From NCBI GenBank assembly GCA_032252755.1, contig JAVUPY010000066.1:1-63259 (forward strand): 63,259 nucleotides of DNA. Reading direction: 5' to 3'. The notes under the pieces are model-generated. The model made no database searches and had not been told where the DNA came from. It was given only the letters and a program-made list of their open reading frames with translations. How positions within the stretch are numbered: position 1 is the first letter of the stretch; each line of letters begins with the position of its first letter. Origin of the DNA: Terriglobia bacterium (GTDB taxonomy: Bacteria > Acidobacteriota > Terriglobia > Terriglobales > Acidobacteriaceae). The translations under genes were made by a program, and so were the position numbers. Positions 59,423 through 63,259 of the stretch are shown here, one piece after another.

Positions 59423-60754
59423 CTATTCGCCTCTTTGCAATATTGCCGCAAAGAACCCATCGCACGGATGCACCCCCGGCAATGTCCGCAGGAAAGCCCC
59501 CCGCACCATTGACTCGATATCATCCCAAACCAAGTCGCCCGCATCGCGAAGTCGCATTAGTTCTTCGCGACACGGCACCAACCGAAACTCCGGATGCGAA
59601 CTCAGAACCTTCTCGACCACCGCCGAATTCTCTTCCGTCTCCAGCGAACAGGTCGAGTAAACCGCTCGTCCTCCCGGCGAAACGTGCCGCAGAGCCGCCG
59701 TGATAATCGCAACCTGCCGCTGCTGCAAATCCTCGAGATCCCTCTTTTGCAGCTTCCATTTGATCTCCGGATTCCGCGCCAGCGTCCCGGTCCCGGAGCA
59801 GGGAACATCGGCAAGCACGCGATCGAACCTGTCTCCAAGCTGCAACGCCGTGATGTCCGCCGTCAGCACTTCGACATTCGCACACGCAGCCACCCGCTCC
59901 TGCAGCAAACGCGCCCGGTGCGGATGCAATTCCGCCGCCACAATGTGAGCCTCGGGATTCCGAAATGCCAGCGCCGCCGTCTTGCTCCCCGGCGCAGCGC
60001 ACGCATCCAGAACCCGCGTCCCTCGTCCGACCAGCATCGCAACGAGTTGCGACGCTTCATCCTGGATGAATACACGGCGTTCGCGATACGCTTTCGTATT
60101 CGTCACATCGCCAGAAACAACCCCCAAGGCTCCGTTCACTAGCACTCCAAGCCTGGTCTCAACTCCTTCTTTTTGGAGTTCCTCTGCGATCTCGGTGCCC
60201 GACTCGTGAATCCTCAGCACCGTCTCCGGCACCTTCTGATCGTATTCGCATATTTTCTGCGTCGCTGCCAGCCCGAAAATATCCATCCACCGCGAGACTA
60301 ACCATTGCGGATGCGCCAGTCGCTGCGCCAACTCTTCAACAGGTGTCCTTGCCGTGATCTTCGGCGGAGAGGACACTATTTTCCGCAGCACGGCGTTGGC
60401 GAATCCGACCGCCGATCGCTTCCGCGCCGCCTTCACCAACTCCACGCTCTCGTTGACCGCTGCACGCGCCGGAACCCGGTCGAGAAACCGAATCTGGTAC
60501 GCCGCCATGCGCAGCGCAATCAGCACCTCGGGATCGAGACTTCGTGGCTGCTTGTCAGAGACCGCTGCAATCGCGAGGTCGAGTGCCGACTGCCACCGCA
60601 GCACGCCCATCACGATCTCCGTACAAAGCCCGCGATCGGCAGCGCTCAAATTGCGCAGCAGGTCGGAATGCAGTAACTCCGACGCATAGGCATCTTCCTT
60701 CTGTACGCGAAGAAGAATTTGGAATGCAGCGGTTCGTGCAGGCGACGCGGGCAT
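59423..60754 (-). CDS. rsmB: 16S rRNA (cytosine967-C5)-methyltransferase
   Basis: 443 residues from ATG 60754 (MPASPARTAAFQIL). The NusB-like N-terminal domain (SELLHSDLLRNLSAADRGLCTEIVMGVLRW) is followed by the SAM-dependent m5C fold: DACAAPGSKTAAL, LADVPCSGTGTLARNPEIKW (catalytic Cys region) and AVYSTCSLETEENSAVV (nucleophile Cys). It methylates C967 of 16S rRNA in the assembled or precursor 30S. In many genomes it follows def and fmt; here the order fmt-rsmB has 87 bases between, including a dispersed hairpin. Confidence 0.95.
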   Translation of the reverse strand: MPASPARTAAFQILLRVQKEDAYASELLHSDLLRNLSAADRGLCTEIVMGVLRWQSALDLAIAAVSDKQPRSLDPEVLIALRMAAYQIRFLDRVPARAAVNESVELVKAARKRSAVGFANAVLRKIVSSPPKITARTPVEELAQRLAHPQWLVSRWMDIFGLAATQKICEYDQKVPETVLRIHESGTEIAEELQKEGVETRLGVLVNGALGVVSGDVTNTKAYRERRVFIQDEASQLVAMLVGRGTRVLDACAAPGSKTAALAFRNPEAHIVAAELHPHRARLLQERVAACANVEVLTADITALQLGDRFDRVLADVPCSGTGTLARNPEIKWKLQKRDLEDLQQRQVAIITAALRHVSPGGRAVYSTCSLETEENSAVVEKVLSSHPEFRLVPCREELMRLRDAGDLVWDDIESMVRGAFLRTLPGVHPCDGFFAAILQRGE

Positions 60755-60786
60755 AAACTTTCCGTCGGGCCCCCTTACGCATGCGC

Positions 60787-60825
60787 GGTGCCCCACATCT
60801 GCCGCAGTTGGCAAGGTGCGGGTTC
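60787..60825. repeat. Dispersed hairpin repeat, GGTGCCCCAC family, copy 4
   Basis: GGTGCCCCACATCTGCC and GGCAAGGTGCGGGTTC pair imperfectly around GCAGTT. It lies in the gap between fmt and rsmB, on the minus strand's path of transcription. Confidence 0.6.
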
Positions 60826-60841
60826 GGCGTAGGGTGGGCTT

Positions 60842-61774
60842 TTACCTTCCTAACATCTCTCCAGGCTGCGGTCGATAACCGTTGGCGAAATCTCTTGCAC
60901 TCATGCGTTTCTTCCCTTCAGGCTGCACTTCCATCAAATCCAGCACGCTGCGTTGGCCGCATCCGACGAGCAGGCGGTCCCCGGAAACCGTTACTTCGGC
61001 CTGCTCAAGCTGTAGCCCCACGCCTGGCCGGGCCGCATGAACCGTCAACTGCTTTCCACGAAACGTGGTGAACGCGCCCGGCCACGGCTGAAACCCGCGC
61101 AGCCGATTGAAAATTTCCGTCGCGCTGAGCGAAAAATCGATCCGCCCATCTTCTTTCTTCAATATCGGCGCCAGCGTCGCCTGCGAATCATCCTGTTTCG
61201 TGGGCTGCATCTCGCCGGCTTCAAATCCGCGCAGCGTCTCGATCAGCAGCGACGCTCCAAGCTGCGAAAGCCTCGGCGCAAGTGTGACCGCTGTATCATC
61301 CGCTGCAATTGGCATCTCCGCTTTCAGCAGCATGTCGCCTGTGTCGAGTCCGGCATCGATGCGCATCGTGGTCACACCGGTCACGGTTTCGCCGCAAGCA
61401 ATCGCCCACTGAATCGGCGCCGCCCCGCGATACTTCGGCAGCAACGAGGCGTGCAGATTGAGATTGCCCAGCCGCGGCAGCTCCAGCATCCATTTCGGAA
61501 TGATGCGCCCGTAGGCGACCACCAGGATCGCATCCGGCCGCAGAGCCTCCATCTGCGCTCGAAACTCAGCATTGTTCCTGATCTTCTCCGGCTGCACCAC
61601 CGGAATCCCCTCTTCCATCGCCGTCGTTTTGACGGGAGGCGCGGTCAGCGTCTGCTCGCGGCCCACCGGCCGATCCGGCTGCGTCACCACCAGCGGCACA
61701 TCGTAGCCGGCTCGCAGCGCCAGCTTCAGCGTGGGCACAGCGAACGCGGGCGTCCCGCAGAAGACCAGCTTCAT
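60842..61774 (-). CDS. fmt: Methionyl-tRNA formyltransferase
   Basis: 310 residues from ATG 61774, overlapping the def stop by 4 bases (ATGA); a GTG at 61780 is an alternative. KLVFCGTPAFAVPTL is the N-terminus and NLHASLLPKYRGAAPIQWA the formyl-folate binding and catalytic motif. The C-terminal OB domain (KQLTVHAARPGVGL) binds tRNA. It formylates Met-tRNAfMet using 10-formyl-THF. Forms the def-fmt unit with the deformylase that reverses its mark on the protein. Confidence 0.96.
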   Translation of the reverse strand: MKLVFCGTPAFAVPTLKLALRAGYDVPLVVTQPDRPVGREQTLTAPPVKTTAMEEGIPVVQPEKIRNNAEFRAQMEALRPDAILVVAYGRIIPKWMLELPRLGNLNLHASLLPKYRGAAPIQWAIACGETVTGVTTMRIDAGLDTGDMLLKAEMPIAADDTAVTLAPRLSQLGASLLIETLRGFEAGEMQPTKQDDSQATLAPILKKEDGRIDFSLSATEIFNRLRGFQPWPGAFTTFRGKQLTVHAARPGVGLQLEQAEVTVSGDRLLVGCGQRSVLDLMEVQPEGKKRMSARDFANGYRPQPGEMLGR

Positions 61775-62283
61775 TTCCACTCGCCGGTTCTCTGCAGCTT
61801 GCGAATCTTCCGCAAAATCAGGTCCCGCTTCAGCCCGCTCAGCCGCCAGGGGAACAGAATCCCGTCCAGATGATCGATCTCATGCTGGAAGGCGCGCGCC
61901 AGCAGCTCGCTCCCCTCCAGTTCAATCCAGTTCCCGTCCAGATCCTGGGCCTTCACCTTCACCTTCGACGCGCGCGTCACCTTGTCGCGAATGTCGGGCA
62001 GGCTCAGGCAGCCCTCCTCCTCCACCTGCCTGCCTTCCTTGTGCACGATCTCCGGATTCACCAGCACGATCTTGTCTTTCGGGTTCTGTTTGTTGCTGAG
62101 GTCGATGACCGTGATGCGCCTGCCCACCCCGATCTGCGGCGCCGCCAGGCCAATGCCCTGCGCCTTATACATCGACTCAAACATATCGGCCGCCAGCGTG
62201 CGCAACTCTTCGTTGAACTCCGCAATCTTCTCGGTCGGCCGCTGCAAAATTGGGTCCGGATATTTAACAATTTCCCTGATCAT
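61771..62283 (-). CDS. def: Peptide deformylase
   Basis: 170 residues, standard size. Motifs: GIGLAAPQIG (about 43-52), EEGCLSLP (89-96) with the metal-binding Cys, and QHEIDHLDG (133-141) with the two His and the catalytic Glu. It removes the N-formyl group from nascent proteins, using Fe2+ or a similar metal. Coupled to fmt downstream; aroC lies 50 bases upstream on the same strand and could share a transcript. Confidence 0.97.
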   Translation of the reverse strand: MIREIVKYPDPILQRPTEKIAEFNEELRTLAADMFESMYKAQGIGLAAPQIGVGRRITVIDLSNKQNPKDKIVLVNPEIVHKEGRQVEEEGCLSLPDIRDKVTRASKVKVKAQDLDGNWIELEGSELLARAFQHEIDHLDGILFPWRLSGLKRDLILRKIRKLQRTGEWK

Positions 62284-62333
62284 CTGCGTTTCTGCTTGTG
62301 TGTCCCTTTACCGTAAACGGTATCCCGTAATCC

Positions 62334-63131
62334 CTAGTACTTCCCCACCTGCTCCACATACCCCTCGTAATTCCTCTTCAACTCGCGCAGCGAATCCCCG
62401 CCGAACTTCTCCAGCGCCACTCGGGCCACGGTCAGCGCCACCATCGCCTCCGCCGCCACACCCGCCGCCGGCACCACGCACACGTCGCTGCGCTCATACG
62501 CCGCCTTCGTCTCCTCGCGCGTATCGAAGCGTACCGACTGCAGCGGACGCCGCAGCGTCGAAATCGGCTTCAGATACCCGCGCACCACAATGTCTTCTCC
62601 ATTAGAGATGCCGCCTTCGAGCCCGCCGGCGTTGTTTTGCTCCCGCGTAAAGCGCGTGTGCTGGCCGTCTTTCGCCTCCTGCGCATAGCCAATGGCATCG
62701 TGGACCTCCGACCCCAGCGACTCTGCCGCCGTCACCCCGCGCCCGATCTCCACCGCCTTCACCGCCTGCAGAGACATCACCGTCTGCGCCAGCAGGCCAT
62801 CCAGCCGCTCGTCCCAGTTGGCGCAGGTGCCCAGCCCCGGAGGCGCGCCGTGCACCACCACCTCAAAAACGCCGCCCACCGTGTCGCCGGTCCGCAGCAC
62901 CGCGTCCACTTCGGCTTTCATGCGCGCTTCGGTTTCCGCATCGACACAGTTCAGCAGCACTTCATCCTTCTCCCGCAGCGCCGCAATCTCTTCCCAGCGT
63001 GCCGTCCGCCCCAACTCGGCGCGGCCTACGCGAATCACGTGGCTCGCCACGTCGATCCCCAGTTCCAGCAGCAGCAGCTTCGCCACGGCGCCGCCGGCAA
63101 CCCGTGCCGTCGATTCCCGCGCCGACGCCCG
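62334..63131 (-). CDS. aroC: Chorismate synthase, N-terminus missing at a rearranged junction
   Basis: The C-terminal 260 or so residues are intact: AVAKLLLLELGIDVASHVIRVG, VEVVVHGAPPGLGTCANWDERLDGLLAQTVMSLQAVKAVEIGRG-type core with GSEVHDAIGYA, then NNAGGLEGGISNGEDIVVRGYLKPISTL, SDVCVVPAAGVAAEAMVALTVARVALEKFGGDS and the end. The enzyme converts EPSP to chorismate using reduced FMN. Upstream, similarity stops at the RASARES region (about 63115-63131). There the opposite strand starts a second aroC fragment, so the N-terminal third is not on this stretch. Either a chimeric join or a real rearrangement has cut it. Confidence 0.9.
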   Translation of the reverse strand, partial: RASARESTARVAGGAVAKLLLLELGIDVASHVIRVGRAELGRTARWEEIAALREKDEVLLNCVDAETEARMKAEVDAVLRTGDTVGGVFEVVVHGAPPGLGTCANWDERLDGLLAQTVMSLQAVKAVEIGRGVTAAESLGSEVHDAIGYAQEAKDGQHTRFTREQNNAGGLEGGISNGEDIVVRGYLKPISTLRRPLQSVRFDTREETKAAYERSDVCVVPAAGVAAEAMVALTVARVALEKFGGDSLRELKRNYEGYVEQVGKY

Positions 63132-63259
63132 CTGCAGTCTGTGCGTTTCGACACGCGCGAAGAGACGAAGGCTGCGTACGAGCGGAGTGACGTTTGCGTC
63201 GTTCCGGCGGCGGGCGTGGCAGCCGAGGCGATGGTGGCGCTGACGATGGCGGCGGTGGC
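63123..63259 (+). pseudogene. Inverted second fragment of chorismate synthase at the window edge
   Basis: Read on the plus strand from 63123 this gives RRPLQSVRFDTREETKAAYE, then RSDVCVVPAAGVAAEAMVALT, then MAAV to the edge. That is the same stretch as in the minus-strand aroC at about 62420-62560, with only a few residues different. The DNA differs at roughly 20 of 134 positions, nearly all third bases. So it is a diverged homologue (another strain or a paralogue), not a mirror artefact of the same molecule. Its own N-terminus is missing at the junction. A C-terminus would lie beyond the window. Confidence 0.8.

Overview
The window looks like chromosomal DNA from a Gram-negative, GC-rich, free-living bacterium. 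The closest match by gene repertoire is Acidobacteriota (Terriglobia/Koribacter-like). The evidence is LpxC (lipid A), a DUF3536/GH57 protein, DUF1572 and other DinB-fold proteins, a DUF2157/GDYXXLXY pair, an HTH protein of a style common in that phylum, and intergenic hairpin repeats. The phylum is an inference; the Gram-negative envelope follows directly from lpxC. No phage, plasmid, transposase, CRISPR or recognisable defence locus is visible, and I did not find a wholly new multi-gene system. The unusual items are structural and enzymatic and are listed as findings.

Layout, left to right. 1-4900: end of an acyl-CoA carboxyltransferase, two paralogous small secreted proteins, SemiSWEET and LOG overlapping by 4 bp, accD, cobO, a DinB-fold protein and HU. 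5000-12000: a large GH57/DUF3536 protein, the glyoxylate shunt pair aceB-aceA and a class II aldolase-family protein, all on the minus strand. 12100-19950: a secreted protein, thrS, small membrane and unknown proteins, a Sel1-repeat protein, an amidohydrolase and ruvA. 19950-23900: a CheB-CheR-PAS fusion, an HTH protein and a decayed second CheB. 23900-28500: two secreted phosphoesterases and a HAD hydrolase. 28500-32500: FlK-like thioesterase, a CADD-like di-iron protein, DinB, an orphan peptide-ABC ATPase and a Yip1 protein. 32600-40050: mainly membrane or secreted proteins, cupins, a second SemiSWEET and TauE/SafE. 40100-49900: lpxC, a Tat-exported amidase, penicillin acylase, tautomerase/AraC divergent pair, and M24 peptidase/APC permease divergent pair. 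49900-54600: CPBP protease, proS, aldo/keto reductase, a frameshifted SDR and tRNA-Met. 54900-59350: a wall-related cluster of S41-like protein lacking its catalytic residues, PBP1A and a free-standing PASTA protein. 59400-63259: rsmB, fmt, def and aroC on the minus strand, the last broken by an inverted second aroC fragment at the right edge.

Two themes cut across the genes. First, about a dozen genes have no Shine-Dalgarno sequence but carry a TANNNT-like -10 box 6-10 bases before the start codon, which suggests leaderless transcription; genes with good AGGAGG-type sites lie among them. Second, the intergenic spaces hold small dispersed hairpin repeats of several families. Translation and processing functions are well represented (thrS, proS, def, fmt, rsmB, tRNA-Met), as is extracellular hydrolysis (penicillin acylase, amidase, amidohydrolase, phosphoesterases, M24 peptidase), in keeping with a soil-type oligotroph.
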